NCBI GenBank assembly: GCA_035516255.1
Contig: DATJAL010000031.1
Location: forward strand, 186,001-250,000
Origin: Chitinivibrionales bacterium
GTDB taxonomy: Bacteria > Fibrobacterota > Chitinivibrionia > Chitinivibrionales > FEN-1185
Direction: 5' to 3'
DNA length: 64,000 nt
Shown here: in pieces, positions 37,593-47,113 of the stretch
Layout of the letters: each line of letters opens with the position of its first letter
Numbering within the stretch: position 1 is the stretch's first letter
Made by a program: the position numbers and the translations under genes
Notes under the pieces: generated by a model
Seen by the model: the letters and a program-made list of their open reading frames with translations, nothing else
Databases searched by the model: none
What the model was told of the DNA's origin: nothing

Positions 37593-37718
37593 TCACCGCA
37601 AAGGCGCAAAGAGCGCAAAGAAAATTGAAATGTTAGTCAAGAACACGCTAACCTTTCGCATGAACCTCACGTTTTATTATCACCTGTCTACTTTGCGTCC
37701 TTTGCGCCTTTGCGGTGA
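37593..37718. repeat. 28-nt inverted repeat between secA and tmk
   Basis: TCACCGCAAAGGCGCAAAGA (start of the 28-nt arm, 37593-37620) is complementary at 26 of 28 positions to the arm at 37691-37718 (ending TTTGCGCCTTTGCGGTGA). The 70-nt spacer is A/T-rich. It lies 10 nt after the secA stop and ends 24 nt before tmk, so it may separate their expression. Confidence 0.75.
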
Positions 37719-37742
37719 TTTTTCTTTGATGAGAGCAACGGT

Positions 37743-38375
37743 ATGAAGGGCCTGTTTGTAACCTTTGAGGGCATTGACGGGTGCGGCAAGAGCACCCAGG
37801 TTGACGCGGCGCGACGCGGCCTTGAACAGAAAGGAATCGCGTGTACCGTGACGCGCGAGCCGGGTGGCGCTGCGATAAGCGAACAGGTGCGCGAGATTCT
37901 TCTTTCACCCGGCCACCATGAAATGTGCAATGCCTGCGAAGTGCTTTTGTACCTTGCCGCACGCGCCCAACACGTGCATGAGAAGATCGCGCCTGCGCTT
38001 GACAAGGGTGCAGTGGTGCTGTGCGACCGGTTCATGGACGCCACGTTCGCGTACCAGAGCTTCGGCCGCGGAATTCCCCTCGACCTGCTTTTCACCATGA
38101 ACGATTTTGCCACCGGCGGCATTGCGCCCGCCCTGACCTTCGTGTTCGATGTCGATGTCGAAACCGCCTTCGGCCGGCTCGCAAAAGCGAAAAAAACGCC
38201 GGACCGGCTCGAACAGAGCGGAAGGGAATTCTACGAAAAAGTCCGCAGGGGCTATCGGGCGCTTGCCTCCCGTTTTTCCCGGAGAATCGTGGTGCTCGAC
38301 GGCGCCGCGCCCGCAGAGGAACTCTCGGCCCGCGTGCTCGCGAACATCATGCAGCGGCTGCCCGGAAAGCAATGA
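37743..38375 (+). CDS. tmk: Thymidylate kinase
   Basis: Phosphorylates dTMP to dTDP, essential for DNA synthesis. 210 residues, normal length. P-loop FEGIDGCGKST at about residues 8-18, TREPGG for dTMP binding, and the DRFMDATFAYQ motif. The lid region has AKAKKTPDRLEQ. There is no strong ribosome-binding site (AGAGCAACGGT precedes the ATG). It lies 159 nt after secA, with the large inverted repeat in between, and 122 nt before the protease gene. Confidence 0.93.
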   Translation: MKGLFVTFEGIDGCGKSTQVDAARRGLEQKGIACTVTREPGGAAISEQVREILLSPGHHEMCNACEVLLYLAARAQHVHEKIAPALDKGAVVLCDRFMDATFAYQSFGRGIPLDLLFTMNDFATGGIAPALTFVFDVDVETAFGRLAKAKKTPDRLEQSGREFYEKVRRGYRALASRFSRRIVVLDGAAPAEELSARVLANIMQRLPGKQ

Positions 38376-38497
38376 CCCGTTTCGGGAAATAATTAGTGGG
38401 GAAATCAAGGATAATGATGTATTTTATCCACCTTGCGCCGTAATTGAATCGTGGAAAAAAGCGTGTAGGCGCTTACGATGAAGTTTAAGGAGCCGTG

Positions 38498-40333
38498 ATG
38501 AAGAATAATTCCGAAAAAGACAGGAAAACGCTTGCGGGCAGGATCCCCGTGTTCGGCGTGATCGTACTCATCGTCGTTATCGCGGGCCTTGCCTTTGATG
38601 TGACCAGGGCCGATAATGACAATTTTTACAAGGACACCCAGCGGTTTGACCAGGTGTTCCTCACCATTCACCAGAAATATGTCGAGGCCATCGACTCGAA
38701 AAAACTCATCGACAGCGCCATTGACGGCATGCTCAGGATCCTCGATCCGCACAGCAATTATTTCGAGAAGAAGCAGTACGACGAGCTGATGATCGCGACC
38801 GAGGGAAAATTCGGCGGCCTGGGCATCCAGATCTCAATCCGCGACAAGGTGCTCACCGTGATGACGCCCATTCCCGGGACGCCCGCCGAGCGCGCCGGCA
38901 TCCAGACGGGTGACCAGATCCTCAAGATAAACGGGAAATCAACCGAAGGCATCACGATCGACGAGGCGGTGAGCAAGCTGCGCGGCGCCCCCGATACTGA
39001 CGTCATGATCACGATCCGCAGGAGAGGCGAGGCCAAGGATCTCGAGTATAAAATCACCCGCGCCATCATACAGATAAAGCCCGTGCCTTTTTACGGCGTA
39101 TTCGGCGATGGCATCGGTTACCTGGTTCTCAAGACGTTTTCGCAGGACGCAGGCCCTGAGGTGGAGAAGGCGCTCAGAGAGCTGCTCAAACACAACATCA
39201 AGGGAATCGTGTTCGACCTACGGTATAACCCCGGCGGGCTGCTCCAGCAGGCGGTTGAGGTGGCGGAGAAATTCCTCGCCCGCAATTCGCTCGTGGTCTA
39301 TACAAGGGGCCGCATGGCCTCGCAGAACGCCGAATATCCGGCTCAGTCCGGCCCGGTGGTGCCGGCCGATATCCCGCTCGTGGTGCTGGTCAACGGCGCG
39401 AGTGCGAGCGCGTCCGAAATCGTCGCGGGCGCTATCCAGGACTGGGACCGGGGGCTCATCGTGGGAGACACCACCTTCGGCAAGGGCTCGGTGCAGACCG
39501 TTTTGCCGATTGACGACGTTAACCACCTTAAGCTCACCACCGCATACTATTACACCCCATCGGGACGCTGCATCAACAGGCCGGAAAACGGATTGCGGGG
39601 CGGAAAAAAGGCCCTTGAGGACGAGGGCGAGGAGGGCGAAAAAGACACGGCCGCCGAAAGCAATGCCAAGAAAGCGGTCAGGGACACCGCGACCTACCGG
39701 ACGAAAAACCAGCGCATCGTGTACGGCGGCGGCGGCATCATTCCCGACACCGTCATCCAATTCAAATTTCCAGCGTATGTGATCCGCTCGCTCCTCATCA
39801 AGGACGCGTTCTTCTCATTTGCCAACACCGAGTATCCCAAGCTTCAGGCCAGGCACGTCAAGATTGACGAGAAATTCACCGTGAACGAGGCGCTGCTCAA
39901 GGACTTTTACCATTACCTCGACTCGGTCAATTTCAAATATCAGAGCTATGCCCAGATGGCATTCGACGATTTTAAGTCCCGCACCGGCATCAGCGATTCG
40001 GCGAAGGACACCACGCGCAAGTCCTCGGCCGATTCCGCCGCGCCCTTGTTCCAGAAAAAGCCGGAATGGACAAAAGATGAAATCGAACTGCTTCGAAAGA
40101 TCTCGCAGCAGATGGGGAAGGTGCTTACCGAAGAGAACAAGCGCGAATTCACCAAAAGCGAGGGCGATGTCCGTACGTTTATTAGGGAGGCGCTGATGGA
40201 GCGCGCCTTGGGTCAGGACAACGAAGTCATCTATCGCCAAAAGCTCATGGAAGACGACCAGTTCAAGGGTGCGTTATCGATCATTGCGAACAGGGATGTT
40301 TATTCCCGGTTGCTCAAGCCAAAGGGAAAATGA
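38498..40333 (+). CDS. C-terminal processing protease (peptidase S41)
   Basis: 611 residues. An N-terminal signal anchor (about 15-35) is followed by an S41 N-terminal helical part, a PDZ domain (about 95-180: FGGLGIQISIRDKVLTVMTP) and the S41 catalytic core with GASASASEIVAGAIQD (Ser, near 305) and GKGSVQ (Lys, near 328). These Ctp/Prc serine-lysine proteases trim or degrade periplasmic proteins. The C-terminal about 200 residues are charged, with an acidic insert. The ATG at 38498 is preferred over the GTG one codon earlier because AAGGAG is then 5 nt away rather than 2. A PpiD-like chaperone gene follows, making a periplasmic quality-control pair. Confidence 0.9.
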   Translation: MKNNSEKDRKTLAGRIPVFGVIVLIVVIAGLAFDVTRADNDNFYKDTQRFDQVFLTIHQKYVEAIDSKKLIDSAIDGMLRILDPHSNYFEKKQYDELMIATEGKFGGLGIQISIRDKVLTVMTPIPGTPAERAGIQTGDQILKINGKSTEGITIDEAVSKLRGAPDTDVMITIRRRGEAKDLEYKITRAIIQIKPVPFYGVFGDGIGYLVLKTFSQDAGPEVEKALRELLKHNIKGIVFDLRYNPGGLLQQAVEVAEKFLARNSLVVYTRGRMASQNAEYPAQSGPVVPADIPLVVLVNGASASASEIVAGAIQDWDRGLIVGDTTFGKGSVQTVLPIDDVNHLKLTTAYYYTPSGRCINRPENGLRGGKKALEDEGEEGEKDTAAESNAKKAVRDTATYRTKNQRIVYGGGGIIPDTVIQFKFPAYVIRSLLIKDAFFSFANTEYPKLQARHVKIDEKFTVNEALLKDFYHYLDSVNFKYQSYAQMAFDDFKSRTGISDSAKDTTRKSSADSAAPLFQKKPEWTKDEIELLRKISQQMGKVLTEENKREFTKSEGDVRTFIREALMERALGQDNEVIYRQKLMEDDQFKGALSIIANRDVYSRLLKPKGK

Positions 40334-40401
40334 TCTTTGCCAACAATGACGCCTTTTAAATGTAATTTGGCGTGCAATGGAAAAATTGAAGCATGAGCGG
40401 A

Positions 40402-40426
40402 CGCCCTTCGCTCAGGGCGAACGACG
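40402..40426. repeat. Short palindromic repeat downstream of the S41 protease
   Basis: CGCCCT-TCGCTC-AGGGCG (40402-40419) followed by AACGACGG. It resembles the CTTCG/CTCAGG-type palindromes scattered in many environmental genomes. No T-run follows directly, but TTTTTTTTT lies about 20 nt downstream. Confidence 0.4.
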
Positions 40427-40504
40427 GTTTAATAAACTTTTTTTTTCATCAATAACTTCTGGATAAAACATCATCCAATACAAGCCGGGCAGGAGAATTG
40501 TACA

Positions 40505-42325
40505 ATGATTCAGTCGTTACGGAACAATGCAGCCATCATCATGTGGATCGTGATCGTCGCGTTCATCGCCACCATCGTTTTTGCCTGGGGAATGGACCTT
40601 TCCAGCCGCAACCGGGTGCGTGACACGGTGGGAAAGGTGAACGGCAAGGAGATCACCTACCGGACGTTCGAGCGTATGGTGGCCGCCGAACGCGAGAAGG
40701 AACGCGAGAGGAACAACGGCGTTGAGGCCTCCCCGGAGCAGAGCAGAATGCTGCCGCGCCAGGTGTGGCAGATGGAGGTGAGCAGGATCCTGATGGACCA
40801 GGCGTTCGCGGACATGGACATCGGCGCCTCGACCGACGAGGTGTACGAGTACATCAAAAAGAACCCGCCGCCCGAGGTGTATTCGGTGAAGCAGTTTCAG
40901 ACCGACAGCGTGTTTGACACGAGCAAGTTTGTCTCGTTCCTCAACAACCCGGCGGTGTATGAAAACGAGGGGATGCAGGCGCTCGAAAAGCACACGCGGG
41001 AATTTCTTGTTCCCATGCAGACGCTCCGTCTCCTGCTTTCGATGCAGGAATTTCCCTTCAAGTCCGAAATCGCCTACCAGTACAACGAGGAAACCGAAAA
41101 GGCCGTTTTCGAATACGCAAAAGTCAATGTGGCCGCGTTTGCTCCACCCCGGCCGACCGACGCCGAAGTGGCCGCGTATTACCAGGCCCATCAGGATTCT
41201 TTCGCCACGCCGGAGCAGGTCGATCTGTACTATGTGAAGATCCCCAAGATCGCGACGCCGGCCGACGAAAAAGCAACGTACGACGAGATGCTTAACCTTC
41301 GCGCAAAGCTGAAGGTCGGGGATTCCTCTTTCGCCGAAGAGGCGAAGCTGGAATCCGACGACGAGGCCACGGCGTCCCGCGGCGGGTACCTGGGATGGGT
41401 GACCAAGGGAAGCACGGCGCCCCAGTTCGATTCCGCGGTGTTTGCCTTGAAGGTCAACGAAATATCCATGCCCGTGAGGACGCAATTCGGTTACCATCTT
41501 GTTCTTGTTGAGAAACGCGAGACCAGCAACGGAAAAGAACGGGCAACGGTGAGGCACATCCTCAGGAAAATCGTGCCCTCGGGCGAGACCCTTGACAAAC
41601 TCAACGCGCTGGCCGACAGCGTGCGCGGCATCATCGTGTCGGACGGCATATTGAACGTCGCCAAGAAAGTGCCTTCGGTCAGGGTGGATTCCACCGGACT
41701 TTTCAAACGCGGCGACCAGATGCCGAAGGTGGGGTATGTTTCGGGCGCCGCCGGCTTTGCCTTTGCCCATGTGGAAAACGAGCTCTCCGACCTCCTGGAA
41801 AACGAGGACGGCTATTTCTTCTTCCAGGTCAAGACAAAGGTAAAGAAAGGCATCCTCCCGCTCGAGGTGGCCAAAGAGCGGATCGTCGCAACGTTGTCCG
41901 ATTCCATCCGGCTCGCAAAGGCCCACGGCTATTTTGTGGAATTCTTGAAAAAGGTCCCTGATAAAAACGCGGTCGCGCAATATTCCAAGAGCGATTCGCT
42001 CATCATTTCGGGCGTCACCGACACTGTAGGCCGCGCGCAGTACATCCCGCAGGTGGGATTCAACAACCAATTGGTCGCCGCCGCTTTTGCGCTGCCGATC
42101 GGCAAGGTCTCCTCCGTCATCGAGGGCGGAGGGTCTTATTTCGTGGTGAAACCCCTGTGGCAGAAAAAACCGGGAAATAATGTTCCATGGGGCTCGACTG
42201 ACGTGCTCAACATCAATAGAAAAATGATACAGGACAACATGGAAAAAAATTACTACGATTGGTACCTGTATTACATGAGCAAGGCGAAGATCGTGGATAA
42301 TGTAAACCAGTTTTATCTTGACTAA
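40505..42325 (+). CDS. PpiD/SurA-like periplasmic peptidyl-prolyl isomerase
   Basis: 606 residues with the layout of PpiD: an N-terminal membrane anchor (about 10-30, MWIVIVAFIATIVFAWGM), a SurA-type chaperone region (about 40-200), a parvulin rotamase domain (about 230-345: DLYYVKIPKIATP to GYHLVLVEKRETS) and a second, degenerate parvulin-like or C-terminal region. PpiD-type proteins sit at the SecYEG exit and help outer-membrane and periplasmic proteins fold. The gene follows the S41 protease gene by 171 nt. GGAGAA precedes the ATG. Assignment to PpiD rather than SurA rests on the membrane anchor in place of a cleavable signal. Confidence 0.88.
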   Translation: MIQSLRNNAAIIMWIVIVAFIATIVFAWGMDLSSRNRVRDTVGKVNGKEITYRTFERMVAAEREKERERNNGVEASPEQSRMLPRQVWQMEVSRILMDQAFADMDIGASTDEVYEYIKKNPPPEVYSVKQFQTDSVFDTSKFVSFLNNPAVYENEGMQALEKHTREFLVPMQTLRLLLSMQEFPFKSEIAYQYNEETEKAVFEYAKVNVAAFAPPRPTDAEVAAYYQAHQDSFATPEQVDLYYVKIPKIATPADEKATYDEMLNLRAKLKVGDSSFAEEAKLESDDEATASRGGYLGWVTKGSTAPQFDSAVFALKVNEISMPVRTQFGYHLVLVEKRETSNGKERATVRHILRKIVPSGETLDKLNALADSVRGIIVSDGILNVAKKVPSVRVDSTGLFKRGDQMPKVGYVSGAAGFAFAHVENELSDLLENEDGYFFFQVKTKVKKGILPLEVAKERIVATLSDSIRLAKAHGYFVEFLKKVPDKNAVAQYSKSDSLIISGVTDTVGRAQYIPQVGFNNQLVAAAFALPIGKVSSVIEGGGSYFVVKPLWQKKPGNNVPWGSTDVLNINRKMIQDNMEKNYYDWYLYYMSKAKIVDNVNQFYLD

Positions 42326-42347
42326 TAGATATAAATAAAATAATGAT

Positions 42348-42488
42348 GGGCGTTCCGCCGCTCGCGCGGCGGCGGCCCTCCTTCCAGGCTCGGCCCTCGG
42401 CCTCGTTGCCGGACCGCCCTAGTCGTTTTCGGCGAAGGGTCGGCCGGCAACGTGCTTCAGCGCTCCTTCCGGTCCTGCCTAACGCCGG
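42348..42488 (-). repeat. Intergenic repeat family C, copy C5
   Basis: Minus-strand copy. Central stem CGTTGCCGG (42404-42412) / CCGGCAACG (42444-42452), a 9-bp perfect match. Terminal hairpin CCGCCGC-GCGA-GCGGCGG near 42355-42372. The ends carry GGCGTT and AACGCC, which are complementary to each other and could close the whole element. Confidence 0.77.
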
Positions 42489-42841
42489 ATAAAAGAAATT
42501 TTGCCGTTTCTGTTTTTTCTCGTCTTGCAATCTGGAATTGACTTTTCACACAAGTTAGTATTTATTATATAAGCACTGGCAAAGAGCACAATAAATCCAG
42601 CTGCTGTTCTAGAATCATCCGTTATGAATTTCAATAATGATCCGACAGGTGGCATGTGTGTCTTCCAAACAATTAAAGAAATTCCCTCCGTGTGCCACGG
42701 CCGTCCGGCCGTGTTTTTCCAAAAGCTCAATGTGCATCTCGCTTTCAATACCTTTACAAATTCAATTAATCATGAACTCATTCATCATCTCATTCCCCTC
42801 GATTCTTTCCTTGATTACCCCCTAAATTTCATTTATATTAT
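42489..42841. other. Gene-free stretch upstream of acs
   Basis: Contains a terminator at 42696-42718 and otherwise A/T-rich DNA. Short reading frames on both strands (for example 42624-42845, 73 codons) have no ribosome-binding site or recognisable product and I do not count them as genes. Confidence 0.5.
42696..42718 (+). terminator. Rho-independent terminator
   Basis: Perfect 8-bp GC-rich stem CACGGCCG-TC-CGGCCGTG (42696-42713) followed by TTTTT. It is about 370 nt after the PpiD-like gene and before acs, insulating the two. Confidence 0.75.
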
Positions 42842-42869
42842 TTGACTTTTTCGAAGCTAAATCTAAAAT
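42842..42869 (+). promoter_or_regulatory. Possible acs promoter
   Basis: TTGACT (42842-42847), 16-nt spacer, TAAAAT (42864-42869). A perfect TATAAT also occurs at 42880-42885 but without a good -35 box. Either would give a leader of about 75-90 nt before acs. Confidence 0.4.
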
Positions 42870-42965
42870 TGATTAATCGTTATAATATCATTTTAAAACA
42901 AAGACTTGTAGACAGAACTTTACATATAACTTTAATCAAAACCAATGCACTGAAGGGAGTGGCCA

Positions 42966-44945
<1,980 letters not shown>

Positions 44946-44980
44946 TAAATTTTTTTATTACCTTAAAAGGAGAAGAAGTT

Positions 44981-45568
44981 ATGAACGAGACTACTATGGA
45001 AATTCGGGACACCACCGCCAATCCCGCGCCGCTCGGATTGTTCGGGTTCGGCATGACAACAATCCTGCTCAACATTCACAACGCGGGCATCTACGAGCTG
45101 GGGTCAATGATTCTGGCCATGGGGATTTTCTATGGCGGGATGGCGCAGATTATTGCCGGCATCATGGAGTGGAAGAAAAAGAACACCTTCGGCACCGTCG
45201 CCTTCACTTCTTACGGCCTGTTTTGGCTCACGCTGGTCGCGCTGCTCATCATGCCGAAACTGGGATGGGGCGAACCGACGTCGTCCAAAGGGATGGTGAG
45301 TTACCTGACATTATGGGGGTTCTTTACGCTCCTTCTGTTCCTGGGTACACTCCGGCTTAACAAGGCGCTGCAGGTCGTGTTCGGAACCCTCGCTCTTTTG
45401 TTCTTTCTGCTTGCCATTGGAGACGCAACCGGAAACGCTCTTGTCAAGGTGTTTGCCGGCTGGGAAGGAATGTTCTGCGGGCTTTCGGCCATGTATGCGG
45501 CGATTGCGCAGGTGCTCAACGAGGTGTACGGAAAAACAGTTCTGCCGCTGGGGTTGGTGAAGAAGTAA
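44981..45568 (+). CDS. satP: Acetate/succinate permease of the SatP (YaaH/GPR1) family
   Basis: 195 residues, six transmembrane helices, with the family signature [14 protein letters not shown] near the N-terminus. These inner-membrane proteins take up acetate (and succinate) with protons. The gene follows acs by 35 nt with AAGGAGAAG before the ATG, and a strong terminator follows, so acs-satP is a two-gene operon for acetate uptake and activation. Confidence 0.95.
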   Translation: MNETTMEIRDTTANPAPLGLFGFGMTTILLNIHNAGIYELGSMILAMGIFYGGMAQIIAGIMEWKKKNTFGTVAFTSYGLFWLTLVALLIMPKLGWGEPTSSKGMVSYLTLWGFFTLLLFLGTLRLNKALQVVFGTLALLFFLLAIGDATGNALVKVFAGWEGMFCGLSAMYAAIAQVLNEVYGKTVLPLGLVKK

Positions 45569-45595
45569 GCTTTGTAGGCTCTGATCTTTTTTGTA

Positions 45596-45628
45596 AAGGC
45601 TGCGTTTTTAAGACGCGGCCTTTTTTTT
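45596..45628 (+). terminator. Rho-independent terminator of acs-satP
   Basis: 10-bp stem AAGGCTGCGT (45596-45605) / ACGCGGCCTT (45613-45622) with one G-U pair and a 7-nt loop, followed by a T-run. It lies 27 nt after the satP stop. Confidence 0.92.
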
Positions 45629-45660
45629 GGTACGAGGATTAACTGGTCGTTAGGGAGTCG

Positions 45661-45772
45661 TCTCGATACATCTGCTCTGCGGATTACTCGGCGACCGTAG
45701 ATATTTCTGGTTTCTCGATGATAACGAAATTGACCCGCACATCGAGTAGCCAACAACGACGGCGTATCGAGA
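45661..45772. repeat. Inverted repeat between satP and acuC
   Basis: TCTCGATAC (45661-45669) is exactly complementary to GTATCGAGA (45764-45772). Between them are related fragments such as CTCGATG and CATCGAGTAG. It resembles a degraded CTCGATACG/CTACTCGA-type intergenic element. It separates two convergent genes. Confidence 0.5.
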
Positions 45773-45786
45773 TGAATACGTTAAAT

Positions 45787-46923
45787 TCAAATCCTATGTA
45801 TCGGAAACACCGTCTTCTTTATATACTCCACCACCGCCATGGCTTCCTTCTCGTTTTTCTCCTTGTCCTCGCCGGTCACGTAAATCTTCATGTCGCGCAG
45901 GCCCGCGTTCCATTCGGCGTTGCCCAGAAAGTCGCCGCCCATGCCTATTGACATATCGGATTCCGGCTCGATGCCGCACAGCACGGTCCACGCAAGCGCC
46001 CAGCCGCGCGCCGCGTTCTGGGGGTTGTAGCCGCCGCCGCCCACGCCAAGGATCGGCGCGCCTTGCCGCATGACAAGCGGGAGAAGGTCGGCAACGGCGT
46101 TGTTGGTCATCCTGAAGTGCGCAAGCGGGTCGGTGGACAGCACATCCATGCCCAGCTCGAGCACGATGACGTCCGGGCGGTACGCCGAAAGCAGCGGCGG
46201 GACGATCTCGTTGAACACCCTGCAATACAGGGCGTCATCGGTGCCTGCGGGCAGAGGAACGTTCACGTTGAAGCCGCGTCCGTCGCCTTCGCCGATCTCG
46301 TCCTCCCAGCCGCCCCAGGGAAACAGGGTCTTGCCGCTTTCGTGAAGCGACACCGTGAACACGCAGCGGTCGCCGTAAAAGGCGGCCTGGGTGCCGTTGC
46401 CGTGGTGCACGTCGAGGTCGAGGCAGAGCACCTTCTTGCCCGCCTTGACGAGCGCCATGCACCCGAGCACGACGTCGTTGACATAACAGAATCCGCCGGC
46501 CTTGTCCGCAAAGGCGTGGTGATACCCGCCCGACGGGTTAAAGGCCATGTGGACGCCCTTGTCGAGGATGAGACGCGCGCCGGTGACCGTTCCTCCGGCG
46601 GCAAGCGCGGCATACGAATACAGGCCGCCGAAGACCGGGGTGTCGGGCGTGCCCAGGCCGGCAAAAAGGTCCGATGCGTCAATGTCGCCCGCCGAGACGC
46701 GCTTGAGCCGCTCGATGTAATCGGGCGTATGGAACCAGGCTATTTGCTCGTCGGAAAGCCGCTGCGGCGCGACCTCGGCGCGGTTGCCGCCGGCATAGCA
46801 GCCGTCTTTAACCAGGATTTCCTTGGTAAGGCCGGCGCGCTCGGTTTTGAACGGACACGATTCCGGGTAATGGTATTTCTCTATTTCCGAAGAATGGATA
46901 AATGCGAAGCGTGTGGATGCCAT
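45787..46923 (-). CDS. acuC: Histone-deacetylase-family protein (AcuC-like)
   Basis: 378 residues, class I HDAC/AcuC fold. The active site is intact: the His pair in GGYHHAF, the zinc-binding D-x-D-x-H in LDLDVHHGNG, a later Asp in ELGMDVL, and the Tyr loop GGGGYNP. In Bacillus, AcuC removes acetyl groups from the catalytic lysine of acetyl-CoA synthetase and reactivates it. Here acs lies just across a terminator, and a CoA-transferase with a fused GNAT domain is a few genes away. It is divergent from the acyl-CoA ligase gene and shares a control region containing a palindrome. Its substrate is inferred from context. Confidence 0.9.
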   Translation of the reverse strand: MASTRFAFIHSSEIEKYHYPESCPFKTERAGLTKEILVKDGCYAGGNRAEVAPQRLSDEQIAWFHTPDYIERLKRVSAGDIDASDLFAGLGTPDTPVFGGLYSYAALAAGGTVTGARLILDKGVHMAFNPSGGYHHAFADKAGGFCYVNDVVLGCMALVKAGKKVLCLDLDVHHGNGTQAAFYGDRCVFTVSLHESGKTLFPWGGWEDEIGEGDGRGFNVNVPLPAGTDDALYCRVFNEIVPPLLSAYRPDVIVLELGMDVLSTDPLAHFRMTNNAVADLLPLVMRQGAPILGVGGGGYNPQNAARGWALAWTVLCGIEPESDMSIGMGGDFLGNAEWNAGLRDMKIYVTGEDKEKNEKEAMAVVEYIKKTVFPIHRI

Positions 46924-47030
46924 GGCGAACCGCTACGAAATGGTGTGCGAAAAATCTACTATCTGCAACAAACGCCCCGGCCCGGGGAAAGGTGAAAAAT
47001 ACGGACGCAGAATGTATTTTTAAAAGTCTG

Positions 47031-47048
47031 TTCAAAATGAATTTTGAA
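47031..47048. promoter_or_regulatory. Palindrome in the acuC/ligase divergent promoter region
   Basis: TTCAAAAT-GA-ATTTTGAA, an 8-bp perfect inverted repeat in the 190-nt gap between acuC and the ligase gene. It is placed about 65 nt before the ligase start, a typical operator position. The binding protein is unknown. Confidence 0.4.
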
Positions 47049-47113
47049 AATGATATATCGGAAATTCGTCTTGATAGAAAATAACCAAATCGCCGGATAA
47101 AAGGACGATAAAA

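Noticed and set aside
42624-42845. 73-codon open frame before acs
   Set aside because: It contains a rho-independent terminator, lacks a ribosome-binding site and has no recognisable product.
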